DNA of 59,781 nucleotides from an uncultured Clostridia bacterium (GTDB lineage Bacteria; Bacillota; Clostridia; Oscillospirales; Ruminococcaceae), in the NCBI GenBank assembly GCA_947089135.1, contig CAMUJF010000017.1:1-59781 (forward strand). Reading direction: 5' to 3'. Shown one piece after another: positions 25,816 to 34,591 of this stretch. Position 1 is the first letter of the stretch. Every line of letters starts with the position of its first letter. The notes beneath the pieces were generated by a model. The model saw nothing but the letters and a program-made list of their open reading frames with translations. It had not been told where the DNA came from and searched no databases. A program made the translations under genes and the position numbers.

Positions 25816-27228
25816 ATGAAACTCTATAACTCTCTCACCCGCTCAAAGGACAAATTTATCCCCCGCTTCGAGGGAAAGGTGTCCATGTACACCTGCGGTC
25901 CCACGGTGTACCACTACGCACATATCGGAAACCTGCGCAGCTACATTATGGAGGACGTTCTGGAAAAATACCTGCGCTTTTCGGGCTATGACGTTAAGCG
26001 CGTTATGAACATCACCGATGTGGGACATCTTTCAAGCGACGGCGACACCGGCGACGACAAAATGCTAAAGGGCGCGAAGCGGGAGCACAAGTCCGTAATG
26101 GAAATAGCCGAGTTCTATACAAAAGCTTTCTTTGAGGACTGCAAAAAGCTGAACATCAAGACCCCCGACGTTGTTGAGCCTGCCACAGGCTGCATTGACG
26201 AATTTATCCGCGTGATATCCTCGCTGATAGAAAAAGGGTACGCTTACGAGGCAGGAGGAAACATCTACTTTGACACCTCAAAACTTGATAAATACTACGT
26301 GTTCAACGATTTCAGCGAAGAGGACTTAGCAGTCGGCGTCCGCGAGGGAGTTGAGGAAGATTCCAACAAGCGGAACAAGGCGGACTTCGTTTTGTGGTTC
26401 ACCAAATCCAAATTCGACGATCAGGAACTTAAATGGGAAAGCCCCTGGGGAATCGGTTACCCCGGCTGGCATATCGAGTGCTCCTGCATAAGCATGAAGC
26501 ATTTGGGAGAATACCTTGATCTCCACTGCGGAGGGATAGACAACGCTTTCCCCCACCACACCAACGAGATCGCCCAGAGCGAAGCATACCTTGGACATGA
26601 CTGGTGTAACTACTGGTTCCACGTACACCACCTCAACACCAACGACGGCAAAATGAGCAAATCCAAGGGAGAGTTCCTCACGGTGTCTTTATTGGAGGAA
26701 AAGGGGTACGACCCGCTTGTGTACAGGTTTTTCTGCTTGCAGTCCCACTACCGCAAGTCGTTGGTTTTCAGCTGGGATAACCTTGACAACGCCGCAGCCG
26801 CCTATGAAAAGCTTACGGCAAAAATTGCGGGTATACTTGACGGTTCGGGAGAAACTGACACGGAAAAATGCACTGCTCTGAAAAAGAATTTTACCGACGC
26901 TATGGACAGCGACATGAACACCGCTCTTGCGGTAACGTCTTTGTACGACGTACTTAAAGCGGATATCAGCAATAAGGATAAGCTTGCTCTTATCACGGAT
27001 TTTGACAGTGTGCTTTCTTTGGGACTGATCGACGCGGCAAAAAAATATGCGGCTAAGAACGCGGCTGCCGACGATATCCCCGAGGAGGTAAAGGCTCTTG
27101 CGGAGCAGAGAAAAGCCGCCCGCAAGGAGAAAAATTTTGCTCTCGCCGACGAGATAAGAGACAAGATAGCCGCGCTGGGCTACACAATTACCGAGACAAG
27201 AGAGGGTACCAAAATTACAAAAGCGTAA
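25816..27228 (+). CDS. cysS: Cysteine--tRNA ligase
   Basis: The 470-residue class I synthetase charges tRNA-Cys. Visible signatures are the zinc-binding Cys27 in TCGPTVY, the HIGN motif at residues 36-39, a second zinc region (GWHIECS, HCGGIDNAFPHHTNE) and KMSKSKG near residue 280. The C-terminal helical domain ends with RKEKNFALADEIRDKIAALG, the usual DALR/anticodon end. Length is normal. It is co-transcribed with cysE, a common arrangement in Firmicutes, and ends at a 16-bp terminator. Confidence 0.98.
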   Translation: MKLYNSLTRSKDKFIPRFEGKVSMYTCGPTVYHYAHIGNLRSYIMEDVLEKYLRFSGYDVKRVMNITDVGHLSSDGDTGDDKMLKGAKREHKSVMEIAEFYTKAFFEDCKKLNIKTPDVVEPATGCIDEFIRVISSLIEKGYAYEAGGNIYFDTSKLDKYYVFNDFSEEDLAVGVREGVEEDSNKRNKADFVLWFTKSKFDDQELKWESPWGIGYPGWHIECSCISMKHLGEYLDLHCGGIDNAFPHHTNEIAQSEAYLGHDWCNYWFHVHHLNTNDGKMSKSKGEFLTVSLLEEKGYDPLVYRFFCLQSHYRKSLVFSWDNLDNAAAAYEKLTAKIAGILDGSGETDTEKCTALKKNFTDAMDSDMNTALAVTSLYDVLKADISNKDKLALITDFDSVLSLGLIDAAKKYAAKNAAADDIPEEVKALAEQRKAARKEKNFALADEIRDKIAALGYTITETREGTKITKA

Positions 27229-27240
27229 AGTATTACCGAT

Positions 27241-27277
27241 AAAACCGTATCTGTATTGGATATACAGATACGGTTTT
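27241..27277 (+). terminator. Terminator of the cysE-cysS operon
   Basis: A perfect 16-bp stem (AAAACCGTATCTGTAT at 27241-27256 with its complement at 27262-27277) closes a 5-base loop and ends in TTTTG. It starts 12 bases after the cysS stop. Confidence 0.93.
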
Positions 27278-27376
27278 GTTAATTATGTGCACTTTAACCG
27301 TTTTTCCATTTTGATAATTCTGCTTATACACATTTACGGTTATTTTTAAAATTTGGAGAAAATCCCAAAATTGGTA

Positions 27377-27405
27377 TTGACAAAATAATTAATAAGTGAT
27401 ATAAT
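27377..27405 (+). promoter_or_regulatory. Promoter of the small secreted-protein pair
   Basis: TTGACA (27377-27382) and TATAAT (27400-27405), 17 bases apart: a perfect consensus, with a TGA extended -10. Confidence 0.85.
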
Positions 27406-27474
27406 GTACGCGAAAACAGTTTTTGACTGTTTGGAAGTTGTAAATTATTACTTATATTGAAAGGAATGGTTTGT

Positions 27475-27927
27475 ATGAAATGTTCGATTAAAAAAACTAT
27501 TGCATTCGTTATCTCTTCAGCAATGAGCGTATCGGCTCTGACTGTAGCAGCGGCGGCAGAGACAATTCCTCCGGTATCCTCCGGATTCATTGAAGATTAT
27601 TCTGTTATGCCAAGAGCTGCTCTGCCTGCAGGAGCTTATTACAGCACAACCAATCCGAATTCTTTTATCAAAATTGACATTGACAACGGAATAAATACCA
27701 CTTGTCTTGTAAGCGTTGTTATTTATGACAGCTACGGGAACAAAGTAAGCGGAACAGGATATTACAAGTATGACCTCCAATCATCTTTTAATATAATATT
27801 GGATTCTTGGTATACCATTAGCACTAACGGAAATGTTTCACAAGGTTCCAGAGAGTTTTTTATTCCAGTTACGTATACCAACGGAAATATAGAAATTGAC
27901 AAAACCGGTGAAATATTCAGATTATAA
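27475..27927 (+). CDS. Small secreted protein of unknown function
   Basis: The 150-residue protein starts at the ATG at 27475 (AAAGGA nine bases upstream). A clear Sec signal peptide ends in VAAAAE near residue 29. The mature part is short, Ser/Thr/Asn/Tyr-rich and beta-prone (NTTCLVSVVIYDSYGNKVSG), with a single Cys. No anchor is visible, so it is probably released. It lies 24 bases before a membrane-anchored protein and behind a consensus promoter. I do not recognise the family. Confidence 0.7.
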   Translation: MKCSIKKTIAFVISSAMSVSALTVAAAAETIPPVSSGFIEDYSVMPRAALPAGAYYSTTNPNSFIKIDIDNGINTTCLVSVVIYDSYGNKVSGTGYYKYDLQSSFNIILDSWYTISTNGNVSQGSREFFIPVTYTNGNIEIDKTGEIFRL

Positions 27928-27951
27928 TTTTATTTTGAAAGGAGGTACTTT

Positions 27952-28599
27952 ATGACAAAAAAAGCGCGCATATTGGTTCTGACAATTGCGGCTTTAATAA
28001 CATTTATAGCCGCGGCTGCTGTTGTGTTCTTCAGTCATTATTACCCCGGCTGGCTAGATAAGGAAAGAAAAACAGATATCTTCTTTGGTCAGAGCCAATT
28101 TGGCATATGCTCCCATAACGAAAGCTATACCGAACCGGTCATGCCGAACGGCAGGTATTACCCCGACGGAGATACATCGGCTCCGTATTATGTGGAGATC
28201 ACGGAAAATAGTTTTTGCCAGCTAAAGCCCGCTGACGGAAATATAGAAACGCTGTTGACGATTGCTTACCAAAACAATCAAATCGAAAACCATATCGGCG
28301 ATAAAAAAGAATTCAAGCTTATTACAAATCATTGTGACGACAGTATATTTTTTTGCCATGATTGGGAAGAAATAAAACGTTTTGATAAAAACGATTTCCG
28401 CGGGGAGATCCTTTCTGCTGAAGTACGCAGCGGAGATTTGTATGAGATAAACGAATTCCGCGGAGAAAAGCTGCGTATGAAAAACAGTGCTTTATCAGTG
28501 CTGACCGATGAGAACAATGAAATAATAGGCTTTGGTTCTCTTGAGTATCATATCTCACCGGATTATAGCTTTGACTTCATTTATTGCGATAAATACTGA
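27952..28599 (+). CDS. Membrane-anchored hypothetical protein
   Basis: The 215-residue protein has an N-terminal transmembrane or uncleaved signal helix (ILVLTIAALITFIAAAAVVFF) followed by an extracellular domain of about 180 residues with several Cys. It has an NGRYYPDGDTSAPYYVEI segment. The ATG has an excellent AAAGGAGG site. It is probably co-expressed with the small secreted protein just upstream. No known family was recognised. Confidence 0.7.
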   Translation: MTKKARILVLTIAALITFIAAAAVVFFSHYYPGWLDKERKTDIFFGQSQFGICSHNESYTEPVMPNGRYYPDGDTSAPYYVEITENSFCQLKPADGNIETLLTIAYQNNQIENHIGDKKEFKLITNHCDDSIFFCHDWEEIKRFDKNDFRGEILSAEVRSGDLYEINEFRGEKLRMKNSALSVLTDENNEIIGFGSLEYHISPDYSFDFIYCDKY

Positions 28600-28603
28600 A
28601 CAA

Positions 28604-28641
28604 AAATGCGGGAATTGCAGATTTTTGCAATTCCCGCATTT
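28604..28641 (+). terminator. Hairpin closing the small secreted-protein operon
   Basis: A perfect 16-bp stem (28604-28619 with 28626-28641) around a 6-base loop lies 5 bases after the stop. The 3' arm ends in ATTT with no further Ts, so it is either a weak terminator or a bidirectional one. Confidence 0.6.
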
Positions 28642-28763
28642 CCATGCCGCCGTCCTGCCGTTATGTGAAAATAACAGCGGAACGGCTCTTTTTTGCTGTA
28701 TGATACATATATCGGACAGGCGCGAAGCCTTTCCGAAATATACGCGAAAGGAGAACGCAAAGC

Positions 28764-28958
28764 ATGAGAGACATTCCCATAACCTGCCCAAAATGCGGAA
28801 AAACAATAACCGTTAAGGTCGTTGAAGATACCCCTGTTTGCGTGGGAGGAAAATCCTATGAGATCACCTGCAGCTGCGGTGAAAGTGCGGGAACTGTTAT
28901 AAGCGACCAAATATTAAGAGTGGACGGCGGAAGCTATTCTCTTGAAATGCCCTATTGA
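28764..28958 (+). CDS. Small zinc-ribbon-like protein
   Basis: The 64-residue protein has two Cys pairs, CPKCGK near residue 8 and CSCG near residue 36, with two strands between them (ITVKVVEDTPVCV). This is the layout of a small zinc ribbon. The ATG follows AAAGGAG. It stands alone between two hairpins. Its partner is unknown. Confidence 0.7.
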   Translation: MRDIPITCPKCGKTITVKVVEDTPVCVGGKSYEITCSCGESAGTVISDQILRVDGGSYSLEMPY

Positions 28959-28973
28959 TTTATGGATAACCGC

Positions 28974-29007
28974 AGAACCGTCCGGAGATTTCTCTCCGGA
29001 CGGTTCT
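28974..29007 (+). terminator. Terminator of the zinc-ribbon gene
   Basis: AGAACCGTCCGGAGA (28974-28988) pairs with its perfect complement (28993-29007) and is followed by CTTTAT. Confidence 0.85.
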
Positions 29008-29098
29008 CTTTATGTTTAAAATCCTTCTGCGCGGTTAATAATACCAATAAACCATTTAACAGTAAAACAATCAAACCAATACCACAGGAGGTCTTACT

Positions 29099-31390
29099 AT
29101 GACAAACCGCGTCGTTATCCTTGCAGGCGGGGACGGTCTCAGGCTCCGCCCTCTTACCTGCACAAAACCCAAAGCCATGCTCCCAGTCTGCGGCAGACCT
29201 ATTATAGCCTACGGTCTGGACGTTCTCAGGCGTAACGGCTATAAATCCGTTTTCATCGCCGCCGACAGACTTTCCAAGGCTGTGACCGACTATCTTGACG
29301 ACTCTCCCGATGCGGATTTTATAATATCCTCCACTCCAGCGGGAACTTGCCGCCCGATAGCCGACGCGGCGGAGGCTTCGGGTATGTCGGACGAAGACGA
29401 CATTACAATAGTATACGGAGACCTGCTCTTTGAGACCGATCTTTCCGCCGCCCTGGCCTTCCATAGGAAAAGCCTTGCGGATATTACCGTCGTTACCTAT
29501 CCCACCGACAAGCCCTCGGGCTGCACCCTTGTTTCCGTTCGGGACAGCTTTGTTGTGAACGTTATTCCCGACCCCGCAAGGGAAAGCTGCGTTTCCGAGC
29601 TTGCCACCGCGGGTATATTCATTCTCAGCGGTTCAGCCGCAAAAAAAGTGGGTGACTATGACGACCTGCTCACGGAATTTATTCCCGATATGATACGGAA
29701 CGGCGGCAAGGTGCTGAACTTTACGGCGGATGGCATTTTTATCGACGTAAACGAAGCGGACGACCTTTTTACCGCTTCAAACGCAGTTCTTGAGGGACTT
29801 ATCCCTGCGCCCGAAGAAAGAATTATCAGGAATGCCGAAAGATTTCCCGAACTGAAGCTTACCCCGCCGGTATATATCGCAGGCTCGGCTGATATCGCTC
29901 CCGGAGCGGAAATAGGCAGGGGAACGGTAATAGGCGAAAACGTCACAGTCTGCCGCGGAGCAAAGCTCAACGGAGCGATGATCATGGACGGCGCGTTCAT
30001 AGGTGAAAGAGCCACGGTAAACAATGCGGTAATAGGCACGGGCGCGCGCCTTTTGTCGGGAGCGGCGGTTTTCGAGGGTGCCTCCGTGGGAGACAGCGCG
30101 GTCATTGCCGAGCAGGCTGTGGTGCAGTGCGGAGTAAGGATATGGAACGGCAGACGTCTTGACAGCTACGCCTGCGCGGGACAGGATATCAAGTACGGCT
30201 TTCTGACCCCCGCCCGCATCGGGGAGGACGGCATATGCGGCGAAACTGGCAGCGTGATAACTCCCCAGACCGCGGCTGTTATAGGAAGTTCCCTTGCCTC
30301 GCTGGGGGGAAAAATAGGCATAGGCTGGAAAGACAATCCCGCGTCGAAAAGTCTTGCTCTCGCAATAGCTTCGGGAGTTACCGCCGCAGGCGCAGAGGCA
30401 TGGCTTTTCGGTTCCTGCACCGCTCCCGCGCTGGAGTACTGCACCGCAAGGTCGCGGCTTTCGGCAGGCTGCCGCGCCGACGCGGGGGTAACGGCGAAAA
30501 TAAGCTTCTGTTCGGGGGACGGTCTGCCCCTTTCCCGAAGCGAGGAAAAAATAATCGAGGGAGGACTTAACCGCGGCGAATACCGCAGGGCGGGCTTTAT
30601 GCACTTCGGACAGCTCCGCAATACCGAAGCGATAACCGGTCTTTACAAAAATATGCTGGAGGATACTGCTCCACGGTCACTTACGGGAATAAAAGCGGTG
30701 CTGAACACGTCGGGCGGAACTGTTACGGATATGTGCGGAAACATTATAAAAAAGATCAGCTCCAAAAACGGAAGCCCCATTGTTTTCCATATCGGCAGCG
30801 ACGGCACGGGAGCCTCCGCCTACACGGAGGAAACAGGATATGTTTTCGAGGAAAAACTTATACTGATATGCTGTGCGGATCGGTTCGCAAACGGTCTGGA
30901 CGTATCCCTGCCATTTGATTTCCCCCGCGCCGCCGACAGACTTGCGGAAAAGTACGGAAGAAAAGTACTCAGATACAGCGGCTGTCCCTCCGACAGCGGA
31001 GACCGCGAAGCAAGGCGGCTTGCGGCAAAAACTCCATTTGTAAGGGACGGAGCGGCTCTTGCCCTTACGGTTTTAAAAGTACTTGAAAGCAGGAGGATAT
31101 CACTTGCGGAGGCTTTGGCGGAGCTTCCCGAGATGGCTGTGGCGACAAGATTTGTAGCTGTGGACAAGCGTCCCGTAAAGCTGCTCAGAAAAATATGCAC
31201 CGAGGAACAGCAGGCTTCGGGGGACGGCATCGTCCTGAACGACAAACGGGGACGTGTGATGATACGTCCCGTAAAAACGGAAAAGGGGGTAATGATGAAG
31301 GTGGAGAGCTTTTCAATGGAAGCTGCCTCGGAGCTTTGCGACTTTTATCAGGATAAGCTTAAACAGCTTGAAATGAGAGGAAAAGCTTAA
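29099..31390 (+). CDS. Sugar nucleotidyltransferase fused to a degenerate phosphomannomutase domain
   Basis: The 763-residue fusion has three parts. Residues 1-235 are a nucleotidyltransferase with the intact signature LAGGDGLRLRPLTCTKPKAM, a GDLLFE metal motif and a DVNEADD end. Residues 255-365 form a left-handed beta-helix (PGAEIGRGTVIGENVTV). Residues 370-750 follow the phosphohexomutase fold. In the third part the active-site serine loop (normally TASHNP) is replaced by VTAKISFCSGDGLPL, and the metal loop DGDxDR is missing (FHIGSDGTGASAY). The mutase half therefore looks catalytically dead. The front half resembles mannose-1-phosphate guanylyltransferase or glucose-1-phosphate transferases; the exact sugar is not decidable here. 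It has its own ribosome site (ACAGGAGG). Confidence 0.85.
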   Translation: MTNRVVILAGGDGLRLRPLTCTKPKAMLPVCGRPIIAYGLDVLRRNGYKSVFIAADRLSKAVTDYLDDSPDADFIISSTPAGTCRPIADAAEASGMSDEDDITIVYGDLLFETDLSAALAFHRKSLADITVVTYPTDKPSGCTLVSVRDSFVVNVIPDPARESCVSELATAGIFILSGSAAKKVGDYDDLLTEFIPDMIRNGGKVLNFTADGIFIDVNEADDLFTASNAVLEGLIPAPEERIIRNAERFPELKLTPPVYIAGSADIAPGAEIGRGTVIGENVTVCRGAKLNGAMIMDGAFIGERATVNNAVIGTGARLLSGAAVFEGASVGDSAVIAEQAVVQCGVRIWNGRRLDSYACAGQDIKYGFLTPARIGEDGICGETGSVITPQTAAVIGSSLASLGGKIGIGWKDNPASKSLALAIASGVTAAGAEAWLFGSCTAPALEYCTARSRLSAGCRADAGVTAKISFCSGDGLPLSRSEEKIIEGGLNRGEYRRAGFMHFGQLRNTEAITGLYKNMLEDTAPRSLTGIKAVLNTSGGTVTDMCGNIIKKISSKNGSPIVFHIGSDGTGASAYTEETGYVFEEKLILICCADRFANGLDVSLPFDFPRAADRLAEKYGRKVLRYSGCPSDSGDREARRLAAKTPFVRDGAALALTVLKVLESRRISLAEALAELPEMAVATRFVAVDKRPVKLLRKICTEEQQASGDGIVLNDKRGRVMIRPVKTEKGVMMKVESFSMEAASELCDFYQDKLKQLEMRGKA

Positions 31391-31439
31391 ATTGTTATTT
31401 TACGAATTATTTGACAAGACTTTTATGGAAAAGTTTCGT

Positions 31440-31584
31440 CCACCTTTTCAAAGGTGGCGAGATCCATGGGGCAGAGCCCCTGGTCGCGCTCCGCAGAGCG
31501 CGAAACTCCTTTTCGTTCGGAACGGTGAAAGGGGTGAGGAATGCGACAGCATTCCGAGGGGGAGCGGACACGACCGCTCCCCCT
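31440..31584 (-). repeat. Multi-hairpin repeat, copy D1 (inverted)
   Basis: Consecutive perfect or near-perfect hairpins: CCACCTTT/AAAGGTGG (31440-31457), CCATGGGGC-AGA-GCCCCTGG, CGCGCTC-CGCA-GAGCGCG (31485-31502), GGAATGC-GACA-GCATTCC and GGGGGAGCGG/CCGCTCCCCC (ending 31584). The order, and the conserved CTTTTCGTTC and AAAGGGGTGA linkers, match copy C; that is, the unit is reversed relative to the copies at 48.9 and 55.2 kb. Confidence 0.75.
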
Positions 31585-31610
31585 TCTAACAGTACGAAGC
31601 AAAGTAACCC

Positions 31611-31639
31611 TTGAAAACAGTCCTGCGGACTGTTTTCAA
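31611..31639. repeat. Shared GAAAACAGTCC hairpin module
   Basis: TTGAAAACAGTCC and its perfect complement around TGC. The same module is found in copies A, B and C. Here it sits between the two inverted units D1 and D2. A similar hairpin, TTCAAAACGTCAC/GTGACGTTTTGAA, follows at 31661-31689. Confidence 0.85.
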
Positions 31640-31716
31640 TATAACTATTGGTTACTCACGTTCAAAACGTCACACTGTGACGTTTTGAAGATTTGTTTTG
31701 CCGCGCACATAACAAA

Positions 31717-31888
31717 GGAGGGGCGGTCGTGTCCGCCCCTCCTCGAAATGGCTGTCGCCATTTCTTACCACCCTCTCCGTTTCAGGAGGATATGCGCCTG
31801 CGGGCGCGGGAAAAGAGTTTCGCGCTCTGCGGAGCGCGGCCAAAGGCGCCGCCTTTGGAAACTGCGAGCTGGGCTCAGCTCGACCAGC
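31717..31888 (+). repeat. Multi-hairpin repeat, copy D2
   Basis: Hairpins in order: GGAGGGGCGG/CCGCCCCTCC, GAAATGG/CCATTTC, GCGCC-TGC-GGGCGC, CGCGCTC-TGC-GGAGCGCG, CCAAAGGC-GCC-GCCTTTGG and CGAGCTG-GGCT-CAGCTCG. These are inverted, diverged counterparts of D1, so the whole 31440-31888 stretch is a large imperfect palindrome made of small palindromes. The rest of the gap (31391-32209) carries only the rnj promoter. Confidence 0.75.
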
Positions 31889-31996
31889 TAAGCGCGGCTT
31901 TGCCGCCAAATAACAATTTACCTTATAAATATTTGTTTCCGTGAGCTGTTGCATATCTGTAATTATCCAAATTTTAACAAAAATAATCGATTATGA

Positions 31997-32025
31997 TTGA
32001 CAAACCCCGAATTGTATGGTATAAT
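31997..32025 (+). promoter_or_regulatory. Promoter of RNase J
   Basis: TTGACA (31997-32002) and TATAAT (32020-32025), 17 bases apart, with a TGG extended -10. The leader is about 180 bases and shows no clear terminator. Confidence 0.88.
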
Positions 32026-32209
32026 ATATCCTGATTTATTATGTTCGGATTAGGATATTTATCCCGAAAACCAAAACGCATTCCCGCAAAAGGACTTTTA
32101 CCGAAATGTCTATGCTTATCCTGCGCGGTATTCCCACGGTATTTTGCGAAAACCGGCTCCGGCTTCATTATGAATCGTACATATATTTAACGAAAGGATT
32201 GGTACAATA

Positions 32210-34249
32210 GTGGCAAAAAACGACACCAATGAGATCGAGCTTAACGCATACGGCGAAAAGATCGCTCCGAAGCCCTCAAAGAAACAGAACGACTCCTCCA
32301 GAAACACGGCTCCGAAAAAATCAGTTTCTAAAAAAACGGAGGGCTTTTTCTCTAAAAAATCTCAGCCCGCTTCGGCAGCTCCTACAACTTCGGTCGCTCC
32401 CGCGGCTCCGGAAAAAAAGACAAGACAGTCACAGACGTCTCCTGCCCGCTCTTCACAGACAAAGGATCCAAAGACCCGTTCGGCTTCGGCAGCAGCGGAA
32501 AGAAAGCAGCGGAACGTTTCCGCTCCCGCTCAGGAAATACATCCCGCAACAGGTCTGCCCCTGCACACCACAAACCATAAGCCTGTAAAAAGAACGCCTC
32601 TTAAAATTATTCCCCTGGGCGGACTTAACGAAATAGGCAAGAACATGACCGTTTTTGAATGCTCAAACGATATGTTCATCGTTGACTGCGGACTTGCTTT
32701 CCCCGACAGCGATATGCCCGGAGTAGACCTTGTTCTCCCCGATTTTTCATACGTTGAACAGAATGCCGACAAGATAAGGGGTATAGTGATCACCCACGGT
32801 CATGAGGATCACATAGGAGGACTTGCCTACCTGCTCAAAAAGGTAAACGTTCCCGTTTACGCCACAAGACTGACTATCGGTCTTATCGAGGGAAAGCTCC
32901 GGGAGCACGGAATTTTGTCCTCGGCGCAGCTTAACGTTGTTGCTCCGCGCCAGACCGTGAAAATGGGCTGCATGGCTGTGGAATTTATCCGCGTGAACCA
33001 TTCTATCCCCGACGCGGTGGCTTTGGCTATCCATACCCCCGCGGGAGTGGTCGTCCATACGGGCGACTTCAAGGTGGACTACACCCCCATAGAAAGCGAA
33101 ATAATCGACCTTGCACGCTTCGGCGAACTTGGCAACAGGGGAGTACTGGCGCTTATGTCCGACTCCACAAACGCGGAAAGGCGCGGTCACACAGCTACCG
33201 AAAGAACTGTGGGAAACAGCTTTGAGCGGCTTTTCGACACCGCCGAGGGAAAGCGCATCATCATCGCAACGTTCTCCTCAAATATACACAGAGTGCAGCA
33301 GATAGTGAACTGCGCTATAAAAACAGGCAGGAAGATAGCCGTTTTCGGAAGAAGCATGCTCAACGTTATAAGCACCGCTATTGAACTGGGCTACCTTAAA
33401 ATGCCGGACGGTCTTATAATAGATATCGACGCTATGAACCGTTTCCCGCCCGAAAAAATAGTCCTTATCACCACAGGAAGTCAGGGCGAGCCTATGTCCG
33501 CCCTGTCAAGAATGGCTATGAACGAGCACCGCACGGTAACTATCACCCCCATGGACTTTATCATAATAAGCGCGACCCCGATCCCCGGAAACGAAAAGCT
33601 GGTCACAAAGGTAGTGAACGAGCTTATGCGTGCGGGCGCGGAGGTAATTTACGAGTCCATGTACGACGTTCACGTTTCGGGACACGCCTGTCAGGAGGAG
33701 CTGAAGCTTATGCTTTCCCTGACAAAGCCGCGGTACTTCATTCCCGTACACGGCGAGTACAAGCACCTGAAAAAGCACGCGGGACTTGCCTACAGCCTTG
33801 GCTTTGAAGAGGACAGCGTTATTATCGGCAGCATAGGCAACGTTATAGAAACAAACGGCGTGGATATGAAAATTACGGGACAAGTCCCTGCGGGACGGGT
33901 CTTTGTTGACGGTCTCGGCGTTGGAGACGTGGGTTCTATCGTGCTTCGGGACAGAAAGCATCTTTCCGAGGACGGTCTTATCATCGCGGTGGCTACTATC
34001 GAGTCGGAAAGCGGAGCTATCCTTGCGGGACCTGATATAGTATCCAGAGGCTTCGTATACGTCCGCGAATCGGAGGAGCTTATCGACGCCGCCCGAAAGC
34101 TGATGATGAAAACGCTCCAGAGCTGTCTGGACGGAGATATGCGCGACTGGAACACCATAAAGTCCCGCATGAAAGACGAGCTGAGCGATTACATCTATAT
34201 GAAAACAAAACGCAGACCTATGATACTGCCCATTATTATGGAGATATGA
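32210..34249 (+). CDS. rnj: Ribonuclease J
   Basis: The 679-residue metallo-beta-lactamase/beta-CASP nuclease has 5'-3' exonuclease and endonuclease activity in RNA decay and maturation. Core motifs are ITHGHEDHIGG (His196, His198, Asp200, His201), the LMSDSTNAERRGHT segment and the beta-CASP GSQGEPMSALSRMA, followed by the C-terminal domain. The catalytic part has the usual size of about 555 residues. In front is a Ser/Pro/Lys/Ala-rich disordered extension of about 125 residues, longer than in Bacillus RNase J1/J2. The start is GTG at 32210, behind AAAGGA at slightly long spacing. One copy is seen here; whether a second exists elsewhere is unknown. Confidence 0.96.
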   Translation: MAKNDTNEIELNAYGEKIAPKPSKKQNDSSRNTAPKKSVSKKTEGFFSKKSQPASAAPTTSVAPAAPEKKTRQSQTSPARSSQTKDPKTRSASAAAERKQRNVSAPAQEIHPATGLPLHTTNHKPVKRTPLKIIPLGGLNEIGKNMTVFECSNDMFIVDCGLAFPDSDMPGVDLVLPDFSYVEQNADKIRGIVITHGHEDHIGGLAYLLKKVNVPVYATRLTIGLIEGKLREHGILSSAQLNVVAPRQTVKMGCMAVEFIRVNHSIPDAVALAIHTPAGVVVHTGDFKVDYTPIESEIIDLARFGELGNRGVLALMSDSTNAERRGHTATERTVGNSFERLFDTAEGKRIIIATFSSNIHRVQQIVNCAIKTGRKIAVFGRSMLNVISTAIELGYLKMPDGLIIDIDAMNRFPPEKIVLITTGSQGEPMSALSRMAMNEHRTVTITPMDFIIISATPIPGNEKLVTKVVNELMRAGAEVIYESMYDVHVSGHACQEELKLMLSLTKPRYFIPVHGEYKHLKKHAGLAYSLGFEEDSVIIGSIGNVIETNGVDMKITGQVPAGRVFVDGLGVGDVGSIVLRDRKHLSEDGLIIAVATIESESGAILAGPDIVSRGFVYVRESEELIDAARKLMMKTLQSCLDGDMRDWNTIKSRMKDELSDYIYMKTKRRPMILPIIMEI

Positions 34250-34310
34250 CCTCGCAAAGCGGTCTCTATCCCTATAAAAATAATCTTGAAAATTAAATAG
34301 GCTTTACGTC

Positions 34311-34338
34311 TTGACAAGCGCAAAAAAACCTCTATAAT
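34311..34338 (+). promoter_or_regulatory. Promoter of the 44-aa ORF and possibly the gdpP operon
   Basis: TTGACA (34311-34316) and TATAAT (34333-34338) with 16-base spacing. No other promoter was seen between here and gdpP. Confidence 0.8.
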
Positions 34339-34371
34339 TATAGGTAATTATTATGGAAAGGCAGTGAAAGC

Positions 34372-34506
34372 ATGGAACAAACAGACAGCCAGTTCAAAGC
34401 GTTTATCCGTGTTACCATTGAAATCCTTAAAGAGGTTTATGAAGAAACGCCAAACGAAAAACTAAGAAAATTGATCGACAACCTGCAAAAAACTTTGGAG
34501 GATTAA
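34372..34506 (+). CDS. Small 44-aa helical protein
   Basis: The ORF encodes a 44-residue acidic, helical peptide beginning MEQTDSQFKAFIRVTIEILK and ending DNLQKTLED. It has its own consensus promoter, a fair ribosome site (GAAAGGCAG) and an immediate strong terminator. It looks like a genuine small protein. A peptide of similar size and pattern is encoded at 45953-46078 in the serine operon. No known family was recognised. Confidence 0.65.
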   Translation: MEQTDSQFKAFIRVTIEILKEVYEETPNEKLRKLIDNLQKTLED

Positions 34507-34509
34507 CCC

Positions 34510-34547
34510 AAAAGGCGTAAAGCTTATTTTAAGGCTTTACGCCTTTT
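34510..34547 (+). terminator. Terminator or attenuator before the gdpP operon
   Basis: AAAAGGCGTAAAGC (34510-34523) pairs with GCTTTACGCCTTTT (34534-34547) and is followed by GTTTT. Only 44 bases separate it from the gdpP start, too little for a separate promoter. It may therefore be partial, or regulated read-through. Confidence 0.85.
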
Positions 34548-34591
34548 GTTTTCGGAATTTTTCGACAAATCAAACCGAAAGGAAAAACGCT

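Noticed and set aside
31392..31954. Several open frames in the hairpin array at 31.4-31.9 kb
   Set aside because: They follow the palindromes on both strands, lack ribosome sites and repeat the same translated fragments; the region is structural repeat, not coding.
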